The notes below the pieces were generated by a model. The model was not told the DNA's origin. It did no database searches and saw nothing but the letters and a program-made list of their open reading frames with translations. Position numbers and translations under genes: made by a program. Shown here in pieces: positions 12,565-25,800 of a stretch of 64,000 bases of DNA (its first letter is position 1; each line of letters begins with the position of its first letter). Source of the DNA: Xiphophorus maculatus (Eukaryota > Chordata > Actinopteri > Cyprinodontiformes > Poeciliidae); the NCBI RefSeq assembly GCF_002775205.1, contig NC_036458.1, positions 24,516,368 through 24,580,367 on the forward strand. The letters run 5' to 3'.

Positions 12565-15500
12565 ATGGAGTTATCTGGTGATGAAAACGTGATTCTCGGA
12601 GAAGTCGGGTTGCCAGCTGCTGATAATCTCAAAAGAAGTGGAGACGTTGCTGAAGACGGGAAAGTGGACAGTAAAAAGAAACGGTACAGTTTCCAGAAAA
12701 AACTTCTTCCTATGCTAACAGATTAAAACTAAGTTTGGACAGTTTCCGTCTAAAACAAACAGACAAAAATGATGCCGTGGTGATTATAATACATAATTAC
12801 GTGGTTTTCTAAGGTTATAAAAATGATTAAAATGTAAAAATGTAGCCTGAAGTGGAGAGAGACACTCACAAGAGATTCCATATTTTTTTAAAAGATTGAG
12901 TTAAAAGTGGTGGAAGTGGAAGCAAAAGTAGGTCCCAAAAATGCTAGGTGTGTACTTTATAACTACATCATGTTGGTAAAGTCAAGTCTGTGCAGTAGAG
13001 GGCTGGACGTTAGAGGTCTTCTACTATGCCTCCTTATAAGGTAAATCTGCTGGTGAGGAGAACTTAACTGATTCATATTTATGCGATAGTCAGAAAGAAC
13101 AACAGTCACAAACGTTTAGACATCTGGAAATAACCCGGTCCAGGTCCTGCGGCTTGGTTCTGTTAACATGGTGTGAAAGTCCAAAGCCATTCAGATTGTT
13201 CAATTGCTCTGTTGCGCTTTTACGTTCTACACTATCCCAATATCAAGAATGCAGTTAAAACCAATGCAGACAACTGAGAGCATTGATGAATTCCTTGCAG
13301 ATAGTTAAAAATATTCCATGATTTAAAGATCTGGACTGGACAACAACATATTCATGAGTTAAGGTTTCCAAATATTTGTATTTCTTTTTTTGCTGGACTG
13401 CATTTCTTCATAAAATAAGGCACCTTGTGTTTCTTCAGGACCGAGTCGTGTTTTGACCAGCCTGTGGACTCAAGTGTTCATGAAGTCATCAAGTATTCAC
13501 CTTCTGCTCTTCCTGGTAAGATGGCTGCCATGAAGACTGATGACACTCTGACCTGTAGCCAGTATGATGATGTGTTGTGCTGCTTTTATTCTCATTTCCT
13601 GTCCCAGCCAAACATTACGATGCAGACACAACCGAACCAATCAGCTGTGGTCTATCCTGTATGAATGACTTGTTGTCATGGAACCGAAGCGAGGCGAACC
13701 CCTTCAACGTGGCAGCCGTTCCTCTGGCATCTCGGAAGCCCCGTCTGGTCAACTGTCTACGCCGGACATTGGTGTCCCATGATATGATGGGTGGCTACCT
13801 GGACGACCGGTATGGTGGCTATATCTCTGATTAAACTTCTTCCGTTTAGAAGTTCTTTTTTGAATGTTTGCATTAAAATCTGTGTTTTTATAATGACATT
13901 TCATCCCTACTTCTCTTTTTAAGGTTTGTCCAAGGCACCAGTTCAGAGGAACCCTATGCCTTCTACCATTGGCAGTACATAGACATTTTTAACTACTTCA
14001 CTCATCAGATGGTCACTGTTCCTCCAGCCGTGTGGACGAATGCTGCACATAAACATGGAGTCATAGTTCTTGGTAAGCATAAAAGGCCCTCATCTGGATT
14101 AATATCCTGGAGTTGTTTTTACAGTGATTTTCAAAACTACGCATACCCCTTGAACTGTTACACAGTTATGACGGAACATATTTAGCCTCTGACCTGACCT
14201 GTCTTCACACCTTCTGTCGTAATCTGAATCACTGAGCTGCTTTTCAGGGACTTTCATCACAGAGTGGACTGACGGAGCGGCAGTGTGTGAGGCCTTCCTG
14301 AAAGATGAGGAGTCGTACCGGGCCGTGGCTGACAAGCTGGTCCAGATCAGTCATTATTACGGCTTTGATGGCTGGCTCATTAACATAGAGAACACTCTGA
14401 GTGTGAGTCATAAGTCTGCAATTCTTCTCCTCGGTGGACGTACTAACAAAACACACTGGTTTCCTTCAAAGCTGTGTGCATGTTATAGAAAAGACAACTT
14501 CTTAGTTGAAGAAACAATAAAATATGTATTTTTAAATTCAAACTAACTTTAAAAATAGGATCAGAGAGAGTTTAATATAAAAACCCTTCCTGTTTGCGTC
14601 TGATTGGAGGGGCCAGTTTTACTCCGTGCTTCTAACAGTCAAAGAAAACTCCAGTCACTTTGGAACCTTCTCTGGTATCCTGTTGAAGTCCTTTAAATCG
14701 TAGTTTTCTGAAACATTTTATCAGTGACATTTTCCTACTTTAGAAGTCATCTTTACTGGAAACCCCTCCACACCCCCCAACACCTCAGCTTGCACTGGTT
14801 TATTCAGAGGTTTTGTGGCATGGCTGGTTAATGAATAAATCAGGCAGCAGGTTGGATCTCTGCGCTGATGTTTTGCAGGAAGGAGCTGTGAAGAACGCTC
14901 CGCTGTTTCTGCGCTACCTGACGGAGCAGATGCACGAGCGAGTGCCCAGCAGCCTGATCCTGTGGTACGACAGTGTCATTGAGAACGGAAAGCTTCAGTG
15001 GCAGAATGAACTCAACCAGTCCAACAGGCGAGTAGAAGGGAGAAAAAAACGTTTATCTGATCTTCTTTCAGTCTGAGGTTCTGTTTGACAAGCGCAGATC
15101 TGCAGCTTCTCTGGGAAAACTATTTTTGACTTCATGTTCTACAATCAGTGGTGTTTTCAAATTTCAGTGGACATATGGAGATCATTTGATGATAGATGGT
15201 GGGCAGTTTGTTTAGGAAAGCTGACCTCCAGGGAACAGCTACACCTCTACTCTCTCTCATTAATCTTTGTCTTCTGGATATCAGAATATATTATTTACTG
15301 CTTTAAGTAAGAAACCTCTTCATCCAGCATTTTGCTTGAGACATGAGCATTGTCTATTTTTAATATTTATGAAATACATGTTGCTGTCACCATAACACAT
15401 CGTCCTAGAATCAAAATGATTGGTTTGTTGACACTAATTTAGCTGTGCCACTCTTCTCTGACAGGATATTTTTTGATGCCTGTGATGGCTTCTTTACAAA

Positions 15501-17515
15501 CTACAACTGGACAGAGGAAAACCTGGAGTGGATGAAGGACTACTCTGTGGTCCAAGGCCGTCAGGCTGATGTGTACATAGGGGTGGATGTGTTTGCCAGA
15601 GGGAAGGTGGTGGGAGGGATGCTGGAAACCAATAAGGTAGAAACTGTAACAGTCTGTCCAGTTGTTTCTTCTCAGATCACTGTCTTAGTTCTGCATCCTG
15701 TTCTGGCTGTTGACAGGCTCTGGACGTCATCCGAAAGCACAACTTCTCTGCAGCCATCTTCGCTCCAGGATGGGTGTATGAGAGTCAAAGTGATAAGAGC
15801 AAATTCCGCACCCATCAAGACAAGTGAGGCCAGCTCAGCGTGTGCAGTGCACACCTGGTGAAGGTCTGCAGGCATAATGACACCGAGACGCTCTGCTTCC
15901 CCCTGCAGGTTCTGGGCTCTGCTCTCAGATTACCTGTACATCCACCGACCAGCTTCACAGCTTCCATTCATCTCCTCCTTCTGCCAGGGCTTTGGGAAAG
16001 CAGTCTACAGGGAAGGACAGGTACTCACAGACTGGAAACTAAAAGGAGTAAAAGCTTAAATGCAAAAAACCAACCCCAACACACCAACTGGTATCAGTAT
16101 ATGTATATAAAATGACAATGAACAATGCTCAACTCTTAGCGTGCATGAAGTTTTTAAATGCCTGTGTCTTTAATCTTTTACTCTGATGACTAATTAGTTA
16201 TTTAGTTTTAGGCTGATAATGTTTATGTTCCTAATAACATAAACAACAGATGATAAACCTGTAGCATTTTAACTCTTTCATGCGTGAAATCTGATCCTTT
16301 ATGTCAGAATTATTTCACAAAGTGTTTTTGATTTTTTTGTAAAGCATAATAAAGGTGAGAAAAATTTATTGTAATATAAAAAAATAATTTTTAGGATTTT
16401 TTTTTCTAGGTGATCAGTTGAAATTTTCTCCAAATACGAAGTGTTTATTTGGCAAATACATCAGTAGTATTAGTCTTTAAGGGGTTAAATGATGTCACAA
16501 TATTTTTTCTACCTGCAAGAGTCCTCTACAGTAGAAGAAGGGACAAGATATTCCTAAGTTGGTTAATTGTCTTTCTGCCATATTGGATTTAACAAAAATC
16601 TTCTTGCACTTGCAGTGGACGGCCGGCAGTTGATAGAGTATGATCCACTAGTGTCTACTTCAGTGGTCTGTGTGTTTTTATAACATAAAACTCCACAAGA
16701 AACGCTAGAAAATGGCTTTTAGAGAGCTGTCCACTGTCCACCGCTATGCATGAAACAACTAATGACTGTCAGATCTTTCTGATGTAGACCAAGCACTTTA
16801 ATTTAAGGTGTAAAAGGTTTGTTTCTGACATATAGAGCTTGATAGGAGCCTCAATGTCTGTAGGTTTGAAAAGAAATATAAACAAAATAAAAGTTCAAAC
16901 TGAAGATGAAAATTTGAATTGGATTAAAGCTTCATTCATCCTAAAAAGACACTTTACTGTCAGTTTTGTGTGTTTGTTTTGGACATTTCGTTTAAAGGTT
17001 GACATTCCGTTTCTTGACATTCAGTTTGAGCCATTTTCTTCAAACATACAAACATTTTGAGCCTGTAGCAACATAACCTACTGTTCCTGTTCCCAGCTTT
17101 AAAGTTGACCTAGAGGTAAAAAGAGACGTTTTCTTGCTGTTCCTGTGTGTTGCAGCATGAGACGGCAAAGAGCTGGTTCAACCTGGCTGCTCAGGAGATC
17201 CAGCCGTTGTACTACCACATGGCTCTGGAGGACGGGGGCTGGGTCAGGAGCAGCGGCTGCCCTGAAGACGCCTGGAATGGAGGCTGCTCTCTGCTGCTGG
17301 ACGGACTCATCCCCTCAACTTTAAACACTCCAATTTGTGCCAAGTAAAGTGTCTGCGTGTGTTTACATATACACATTTATATTAACTGTATGACCAACTC
17401 TATATTTATCATGAGGCAGAATAGAACAAATAGCTTTACACAGTGATTTAATGAGTTTCTTGTGTAAGAACCCAACAGGATTATTATAAGGCTACAGATT
17501 GGAGAGGAGATCATG

Positions 17516-17604
<89 letters not shown>

Positions 17605-20600
17605 GTGTGTGTGCGTGGGTGTGTGTGTGTGTGGGTGGGTGGGTGGGTGGGTGTGTGTGTGTGTGAGACCAACTATATAAGCTACTTTGTACTTAATAAC
17701 GTCTCCACCAAAACAGCAAAGTACTTCCCCAGTAATGAACCCTGGGTCACTAGTGACCCAAATGAACTGTTAAACAAGACAAAAAAGACCTTTTAGTGAG
17801 GGAAACGGGGGATTACTGAGGAGTAACTTAGTCAGGATTAAAGATGGCGAGTAGGCAGGCATGCAGGAAGAAGCTGGAGAGGAAGACTGCAGGGCCCCGG
17901 AGTCCTGAAGGGCCTGTGCAGCACCCCTTCAGTCTTAGGCCAACCCAGAAGAAAGTTCCATTGATGTGGTTGACATCCTGCCTGGTTCTGGGACCGAAGA
18001 AAACTCACCCATCAGTCATCAATGACTATAAACCTGGAGGGACTCCTGTAAGCAGACAAGGACATATCAAGACCCCCTGCAGTTTGCTTATCGCCATGGA
18101 GTTAGAATTGATGATGCTGTCATACACCTGCATATTGACTTTGCTCTGTCTTTTCAATAAAATGTTCATGCTATAAGCATTAAAAGAATGACAGTGACTT
18201 TGTGTATTTGCCAGGATTTTCTCGCTCCATGTGCCGCTGGATTCCAGGATCATGGTAACTCTGGTGTACAAAGCGTCTGCTGGCATCACCGTCTCTTTGC
18301 AGCTGAGGACAACAGATTCTTCTCACTGTTCCCACACTGATGTCCATGAGGTCACATGTGAGTTTCTTGTGGAACATAACCTCAGGACCAATATGAAGAG
18401 AAACACACAGCCAAAAATCCACTGAATTTGTTGTTGGATCAAAAACACACAATGTAGAAGTTCTATAATAGATCCGTACAGCAGCTCTCTTATCGATACT
18501 TTAGTAAACATACTTTTTTGGGCAAACAGTCTTTCTTCGGTATAACCTTACATTTAAACTTAAACACAAAACATGTATATTAAGCTCTTCTATAACAAAT
18601 ACTTGATCTTAAATACAATTCAAGTTAGAAATGTACAATCAAATATGTTTTTCTATAAAGGAAAACAATCCAAAGCTGACTTGGATGTTTTTGAAAAGGA
18701 AAGCAGTCTGTCTTAAAGTTTGAGCTGATAAATGTTGTGTGTTTCTCCACAGTAAACAGTGTGACCCCTGAGACTGTGGGAAGTGGATCGCAGCTAGAGA
18801 GCCAGATGTCTGAGCTCTGTGGAAACAGAGACCTGCATGGATGGACTGTTAGGTGAGGCACAATGACGGCGGAGCAGCAGTTTAGTTGAGTTGACTTCAT
18901 TTTAGAGTGTAAATGTCTGTTCTTTCTGTTGTTCCAATGTTGCTCTGAGCAGATGTTCACAACTGGAGCTTCATGGCTGCATTCTCAGAGAAGTGTGTGT
19001 CCTTATCCATCGGGAAGGGGAGCCTCAGGACACGACTTTCAGCTGCAGAGTGGGAGAGATCAAGGTGAGGCGATCACTACTCTCTACAGAGAACATGAAT
19101 CATTTTCTAGATGGGACAGAGAAATAGAAAGTGTAGCTGGAGAAGGTTTGATGCATAAAGATTTTATGGTTTTTATGCGTCTCAAGGACCATTTCCAACA
19201 TAGTTTTAAGTCATTTTTTGTTTGGGAAAATTGGGGAAGTTTTTTTAACTATGTTCTGGCATTATTATAAAGGACTGTAATCAGTCTCATTCTACAGTTA
19301 ACAGGTAAATCTCAGTGAAACATGTGGCATCTAGAGTTCACCAATCTTGCTTTCTATGATATCTATCAATCAATCAAGTTTATTTTATAGCACATTTCAC
19401 CAACGAGGCAGTTCAAAGCACTTTACATCATAAAAACACAAAAATACAGTTATAGAGCACAGTCAACAATTGAAACATAACATTTTGTCTGATGGCATTA
19501 TTACACATCAGAATGTTTATTAATGTTTCAATGTTTCATTTATTCTCTAAACAAGTGTGTTTTAAGTCTGCACTTAAAGGAGATCATTGTTCCAGCTGCT
19601 TTGCAGTTTTCAGAAAGTTTGTTCCAGATTTGTGGTTCATCATCTGAATGCTGTTCCTCCATGTTTGGTCATAAAGATAAAATGGCCTAGTTAAAGTCCT
19701 ATCTTTGTCATATAATTAAAGTCAGTTTCATACGCCGTGATCCGGTTTTACTCTAATTATTTATATTTTTGATTTCAGATTTCAAGGTTACTGCCATGTG
19801 CCTTTTTCAGTCCCTGCAGAAACGCATAAGAATCATATTTATGTTTTCTAAACTTTTCTACTAGATTCAGTGAAGAACTCGCCTGGCCATCACCTTCCTA
19901 TGCAGTTCTGCTCAGTCTGTCAGTGGGTCTTAGGTTATTCTTGAACATCTTAACTAATTTCCTTTATCAGAGGTTCCACCTTGGATCAAGTGGAGATTGT
20001 TCTCAAACACACACATAAACTAATTTTAAAGGGAATAAAACACGCTGACATTAAGTTCTGGAATGGCCTTGACCTCAACCATACTTAAACTTTATACTTC
20101 AAAAGTCATCTAACCCGATAAACAACGTAGATCAGTTCTTCCATTTCAGATACCAAGAGTGAGATAATATCCATCCAGAATGAATGTATCTATGTAGATC
20201 CAATAATTAAAAGAACTGGTTTACTTTTTAGGTCTAAGCTGACATGTCTTGAAGGAACTGCTGTGTTTCTGTCAGGTACTGGACGTGGGTACTCTGCAGC
20301 CACCCACTGACGCTGTTCGGGGCTTGTGCATTGATGATGTGGTTTGGCTCCGTGGTGCCGGTTCATCACCAGAGAGTTCGTCCTCTTGCCTGCGCCTCAA
20401 TGCCACCCTGCGCTGGGACTACCCTGTGGAATCTGTGCGCCACTTCAGGGTGCACTGGAGAAGGCTGAGAGGACCGGACCCAAGAACCCCTCCAGGTCAG
20501 CTGGAGCTGCTGGCCCGGGCCTACTCCAACCAGTTCAGGGTGACAGAGCTGCTTGTGCCTAAGCCGCCCAGCGTGTTGGAGTTGCTGGTGGAGCCGGTGA

Positions 20601-20665
20601 CCAGGTGGGGCTCCCTCGTCCCGGAGAGCCGGTGGGGAAGAAGACAGCTCAGCTACACAGAATGA
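12565..20665 (+). CDS. engase: Cytosolic endo-beta-N-acetylglucosaminidase (GH85), complete
   Basis: ENGASE cleaves the chitobiose core of free N-glycans in the cytosol, downstream of PNGase in ER-associated degradation. Exons: 12565-12683, 13439-13515, 13608-13809, 13924-14072, 14248-14402, 14879-15027, 15465-15636, 15717-15823, 15909-16020, 17156-17343, 18215-18357, 18753-18852, 18953-19064, 20276-20665 (2175 nt, 724 aa; human about 743). All junctions keep phase. Family landmarks include [41 protein letters not shown] and [13 protein letters not shown], whose Asn and Glu are the GH85 catalytic pair, then FFTNYNW and FAPGWVYE. No signal peptide is seen, which fits a cytosolic enzyme. The start at 12565 gives [11 protein letters not shown]; an in-frame ATG upstream at 12514 lies in likely 5' UTR. 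Exon 6 must end at a GC donor (15028-15029), because the nearby GT would cause a frameshift. Intron 10 carries a LINE fragment and a long GT repeat. Confidence 0.96.
17521..17664. repeat. Long (GT)n/(GGGT)n microsatellite in engase intron 10
   Basis: About 78 bases of pure GT are followed by GT interrupted with GC, then GGGT units and more GT. It sits about 180 bases after the exon 10 donor. The cysteine/valine-rich open frame over it is meaningless. Confidence 0.95.
17900..18175 (+). mobile_element. Decayed non-LTR retrotransposon reverse-transcriptase fragment
   Basis: Translation gives [21 protein letters not shown] in one frame and then [20 protein letters not shown] in another. These correspond to consecutive reverse-transcriptase motifs of fish LINEs (the PKK-HPS-NDYRP block and the PLQFAY block). 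The residues expected between them are largely deleted and the frame shifts, so it is a dead, internally deleted fragment in sense orientation inside engase intron 10. The clade is not determined. Confidence 0.7.
19360..20150 (-). mobile_element. Fish dispersed repeat (non-LTR tail family) in engase intron 13
   Basis: It begins with ATCAATCAAG-type short repeats and a block with GCACATTTCACCAACGAGGC and AAGCACTTTACATCAT, which is the reverse complement of the element tail at 31380-31462. Further in, 19565-19680 resembles a widespread fish repeat (motifs AAAGTTTGTTCCAGATTTGTGG and CTCCATGTTTGGTC). Related pieces appear near 49100 and 54010. The right boundary is uncertain. Confidence 0.5.
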
Positions 20666-20829
20666 GCTGAACATGGATTTCATACAAGGAACTGTATGCA
20701 AATACGTTCAACACTTTAAAGACTTTCATTTATACATTTTGAGCGTGGATGGTTTTTGTAGCAGATGGAATCATCTCAAACAGAGAAACCACCTGAACCT
20801 GAGCACAGTTAAAGTTTTTATTTTTAAGT

Positions 20830-20835
20830 AATAAA
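20830..20835 (+). terminator. engase: Candidate engase poly(A) signal
   Basis: AATAAA lies about 165 bases after the engase stop codon. A second AATAAA at 21559-21564 would give a longer 3' UTR. Which is used cannot be decided from sequence. Confidence 0.45.
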
Positions 20836-22062
20836 TAATGCGGTTAGAGTAACAAGCCCATCACAACCCCAGTTCTCTTTTTGATCCAGCCATTGTTTCA
20901 TATAAACAGATTAAGATTATAATCAGAATTTATTTGTCGGAATCACAAACATTTACTTGTTTATTGCAGGCTTCACATATCATGTTTTCATGTTGCCTGT
21001 TTTACATATATAGTCCACTTGATGTCACAGTAGAGCAAAAGAAGCACCACGGCACATGAAGCTTCATCCCACCATCACTAGTTACTAGGGCAACCTCTGA
21101 GTCTCAAACTGCATTCCTCGAAAAGCTTACAGCGCCTTCAAGTGTGTGAGAAGGACACATTTAAAAGCTGTAGGACTGTGGCTCTGGACAAATGTATTTC
21201 TGAGACCACTGTTCCAACCACGCAAACTTCATGGTCTTCATAGAAGCCATAACGATGAGTTGCTACGTAAAAAGTGAGTTGGCCACTCATTGACCAGAAG
21301 TGGCTGGTCTCATTTTTAAAAATCCATCAATTGATAAGTTTTCTTATTTCTGTGAAAAACAAGGTGGCTAGAAGCTTCCATGATTGGTCACGCTAGGAGA
21401 TACAGAGACACAGAGCGAGGTTTGAAGGAGAACCAGAACATTTAGTCTGATTTCATTTTAGAAAGTTATACTTTGTATATTTTTATACAGTGTATGCATA
21501 TACCTGTTTTCAACTGTGAGCACTAAACACTTTGTATTGGTTAACCACATACCACCTCAATAAAATACAGAAAAGTATGCAAACATAAAATGTAAAGTGT
21601 TCAAGTGCATCAATATTCTAGCAAGGCAATACAGATGGCTAACTCAAAAGGTTGAAATAAAAACAGAAAACACACACAACTCAGTCCCAGTTCTTTCCTG
21701 TCATGTTATCGTTCTGCAAAGCAAACATGTGGCCTCAGTGACCAGACTCCACCGCCGTGTCAGAAATCCAATACAGTGAGACTTCTATCAGTGTGATGAG
21801 AGTAATCTAAAACAGCTCAATTTATCAATTTAAGTATTGATAACTCCACTGTAAGAATGGAACACAATCATGCCAGACATTCCTTCATTCTTTATTTTGA
21901 TGATAGTGGTTGAGAGCACCACTTCATAAAACCACAGACATTTATTTTTTGTGAAATCTGCATTTTCTATACCAGCTTATCTTTGCTGGGTCACAGGATG
22001 CCTGGTGCATTTCTCCAGCTGTCATGAAGGAGGTGGGGTTCTTCCTGGACACAGGGCCATAT

Positions 22063-22138
22063 AAACACACACACACACACACACGCACACACAGACACAC
22101 ACACACACCCACACACACAGACACACACACACACACAG
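22063..22138. repeat. (CA)n microsatellite between engase and scpep1
   Basis: Interrupted CA dinucleotide run of about 75 bases, broken by GC, AG and CC steps. Confidence 0.9.
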
Positions 22139-22817
22139 GGCAATTTATAAGGACCAATTATCCTTATTTGCTAAATTCTGGGATGTGGGAGGAAACCTCA
22201 TGCAGAAAGGCTTAGGTGGGGATTCGAACCATACTTCTCAAAATATCAGCTGAGCTTACAGTTTGATCAGGACATTATTGTGGAGGATATCATCCATATC
22301 AGGACTAAAATGTTTTTGCTCCAATTTTCATTTCTACCATTTTCCAATTGGAAAAGTGGAGCCTAAACCTTTTCAACACCCTTATGCAGATTCAATTCAA
22401 AATGCTTTATTGATCCCAACGGGAAATTAAATGTTATAACTCATTAATTCAAATTCTTTAGAGAGTCACTGTAGATGGTGACGGCATAATGATGGTGTAG
22501 ATTATAGAGACATAACCCACAGATCCCATGCATATGGTGCCAAATGTTACGTTTTATGGCCATTCGTCAACTGCAAATCAATTCATCCAGTGAAAGTTAG
22601 TAGTTTAGATCCATGTTTCTCATAGAAGCATGCCAAAAAAAAAAGAAAGAAAACGTACAAGAGTATTTATAAAAGAAAGTTGTATTTAGTGACTGGAATT
22701 GACAGAACTTTCAGTCTAGTACACCTGATATCAAAGTCAATTTTGGAAAGCAAGTAAAAAAAAAAAAAGAAGAATTTCTGTGATTGTCAGAGCCGTCCCA
22801 GCTGGCACAACCTTCAT

Positions 22818-25800
22818 TCAGTCCTGCTGCGTGATCATCTTCAGCATCTGCAAGGCCATGGCTCCCTGGTCTGAAGGAATCTGAGATATAACAAGATTAC
22901 AGTTTAACACTGAATTCCTACCATTTCTGCTATAAAATATGCACTTTGAATTTAACTTAATTTAATTTAACTTAATTAAAAATTTTTTTTACACCAAACA
23001 GAAAGCAAAGCAAAAATCTGAGTACTTCTAGATAAAATACTTTATACCAGAAAAGTTTGCATCTTACAGTTCTACCATCTACATTGTATTACAGGTCTAC
23101 TCTACACCCTTCTATTCTTCCAAACTAAACAGATCAGTGTTTCATGAAATTCAATATTTAAAACTTTAAAGTAGTTAGAACCAGCTCAGGTTTTACCATG
23201 TGACCAGCTTTGAGGATCCAGTAGAATGCAAAGTTCTTGTAAGTCTTGAAAAAGGCTCCATTGGTTCCTGGGGAGGCTGGGTCATCCAGGGGGGTCCACC
23301 TCAGCTGGCTGAAACCAGGAAGTCCCTCCCACTTTAGCCGTTTCACCCAAAGCTCCTGACCTGGAACAATAAAAATGTGCTTTTATGATTTATGAATGAG
23401 CTTTTAAAATGAGCTCAAACATGAAGAAACATGAACATGTGTTCACCAGAGATGTACTAGCTTCAAGTTTTTATTTGGAAAATGATTTATATATCCTTCT
23501 GCTTTAATCTTCTTATGTCTTACTAAATTAGAAGGGGGAGTGTCATGGTGTATTATCAGAGCGCTCAATGAAAGAAGTCCTTTCATTGAGCGCTTCTCAA
23601 TGAAAACCCTATTCCAACCTTAAAAGGTTGGAATAGTTTGGTTTATAGACACTTTCCCCTTTAACTGGGGCTGAATTTCCATTGTGGTACAACTGGGTCT
23701 GAACTGGGTCAACTGATAACATTTTGATCAGTTGTAGACTATATAAATAAATGATCACAATCATTTTAATTGTAGTAGTTTAGCAGTAGTAACAGGTGAA
23801 GATCAGATGCACATCAGAATTTTAAAAACAGACATTGTTGAAGTCGACATTTGCAACAGTCTTTAGCCTCTTTTTAGTGGTTAGCATAACTTGACTAACA
23901 GTAAAAAGCAATCCGAGTGATTAATCTTTGGAACACACATAACCTTAACAGATTTCCCAAAGACTGCCAGCATCTCCAAACCCAGCCCACACCAGCTCAA
24001 CCTTTCAGTTGGGTTACCAACTGGGTTACTTAAGTTGGGTTACTTACCCCTAACCCTAGTTTTCAGTTAGCTCAAAAACATTTTGAAAAGTCATTTTCCT
24101 GTTATCTACCATACTCTGTCTGTGTCTGGCGACCTGACTAAATCATAGACATGTCTCTGCAACTTGTACTTCAGTTTAAAACACTTCACTAATATCAAAA
24201 ACAGCAAAAACAATGTTCTTCTCAAAGGAACAGCGTTGCAAGTGTGAACTAGTTGTGTTTAGGTATTCACTGACCAGAGACAAAATATATATTTCTGCGT
24301 TTCACATCAGCTGGTCACCAGCCTCTCTGTACATCTCTAGTGTTAAATGTATTACTGATTTGGAAGCTCGTTTACCGATGGTGTCCACTATGAGATCCAG
24401 CTGGCCATTGTAAACCGTCACATTGACTCCAGCTGTCAACAACTGGTCCACTATATCCACCACTGGCCTCATAAAATCACCAGCCATGTTGCTGAACACG
24501 TCTTCTGCTTGACCTACAAACCAGAATAGATGAGGACAAAGAAGGCAGACAGAACAAGAAACATAACACTGTGATGTGTACCAGACAGTCTATATATGGA
24601 GACTTAATCCAAGTACCTCCCCAAGTGACATTCTGAGGGATGATGGCCAGTTTCTTCCTTATTGCTCCGTTCATCAGCTCGTTCAGTGATTGCTTGTGCA
24701 GAGGGCCAATGTGGCGGTGGGTTTGCAGAGCTGATGCAGAGAGGAAAAGCACATCTGTCAGCTAGAGCAATAATATTAGGTCCAATCTTCATAAATTCAT
24801 TTGGTAAGTGGAGTCTAGGTTTAGACAGTGCCATACAGATGAAGTTTTCTCCTGCAGCAGTAGTGACCTTCTCATCTGGTTGCTGGGTTAGAATGTTGTA
24901 GAAGTTCACCCCATTGGTGTTCTGGGAAGAAAACAATTTTGCTCATTTGAAAAATAAATATTTGATTTGTACATTATTTCAGTCCTACTATTATAACCCC
25001 TCTCCTAAAGGTCTTTAAGGCACCAAAACATTCCTGACTTGTCAAGAATACTACCAAGACCTGTGGAGGTCTTCTGGATCAGTGCGTCCCAAATGTTTCC
25101 TCAGTCCATATCACGTTTTCCCAAGTAGCACTATACTTAATGACATTTCTAAACTGTTGTAAAACAGAGCTGGTATCTTTTTAACAAAAGAAAGGGGGGA
25201 AAAAATCATCCTGGAACCTTCTGGGATTCGACCATGTAATCAGTCGATGGGTTGTGTGTAAAGTCACATCCCTGACCTGGTGACCAGACCACAAGCTGGA
25301 ACTGGTAAAGCAACTCCACATCCCAGCATTCACAGCATTTCACACCCGAGTTTGACAGAAGACCATTGGCCAAACAGCAGGGATACCCTGTGACATCATA
25401 AAAGTCATAAAGAACCTGAACATGCTGGCTGTATTCAAGTACTTTGGATCCAAATCCACATCAGCTGTTAGTTTCTCCTTTGAAGATCTGAGTTAAATTA
25501 ATAAGACACTGTTCCTTTTTCATATTGACATCCTGTTTCCCTCCTGCTCCAGTAAACAAGCTTCTCAGCAACTCCAGACAAAATGCTGTCTCTGTCCATT
25601 CACCTCAGTCTGTTACATTTTTGTTTTTCAGTTGCTTAAATTGCCTCAATCACAGCGCAGATTCACTCCATCATTCTAACACCACACCTCAATAACCTAC
25701 AATACATAGGTATGTATGATGATTCCTGACAATCAGGTAATAATAATCTGTAATAATAAATAAATCAGTTCTATTAACAACTGCCCTTTGGGAAATTATT

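Larger units (their letters stand above)
20666..22817. other. Convergent intergenic region, engase and scpep1 3' ends
   Basis: This holds the engase 3' UTR on the left and the scpep1 3' UTR on the right. Plus-strand AATAAA occurs at 20830 and 21559. The best minus-strand signals for scpep1 that I see are TTTATT at 21891 and 22406. It also contains a CA repeat (22063-22138), a copy of a fish LINE-tail motif near 22390-22440 (CTTTATTGATCCCAACGGG), and short A-runs at 22636 and 22757. No coding exon is recognised. Confidence 0.5.

Noticed and set aside
18625-18960. 111-codon minus-strand frame over engase exon 12
   Set aside because: Antisense to a confirmed exon and without recognisable features.
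20366-20701. 111-codon minus-strand frame over the last engase exon
   Set aside because: It is antisense to a firmly assigned coding exon and has no family resemblance.
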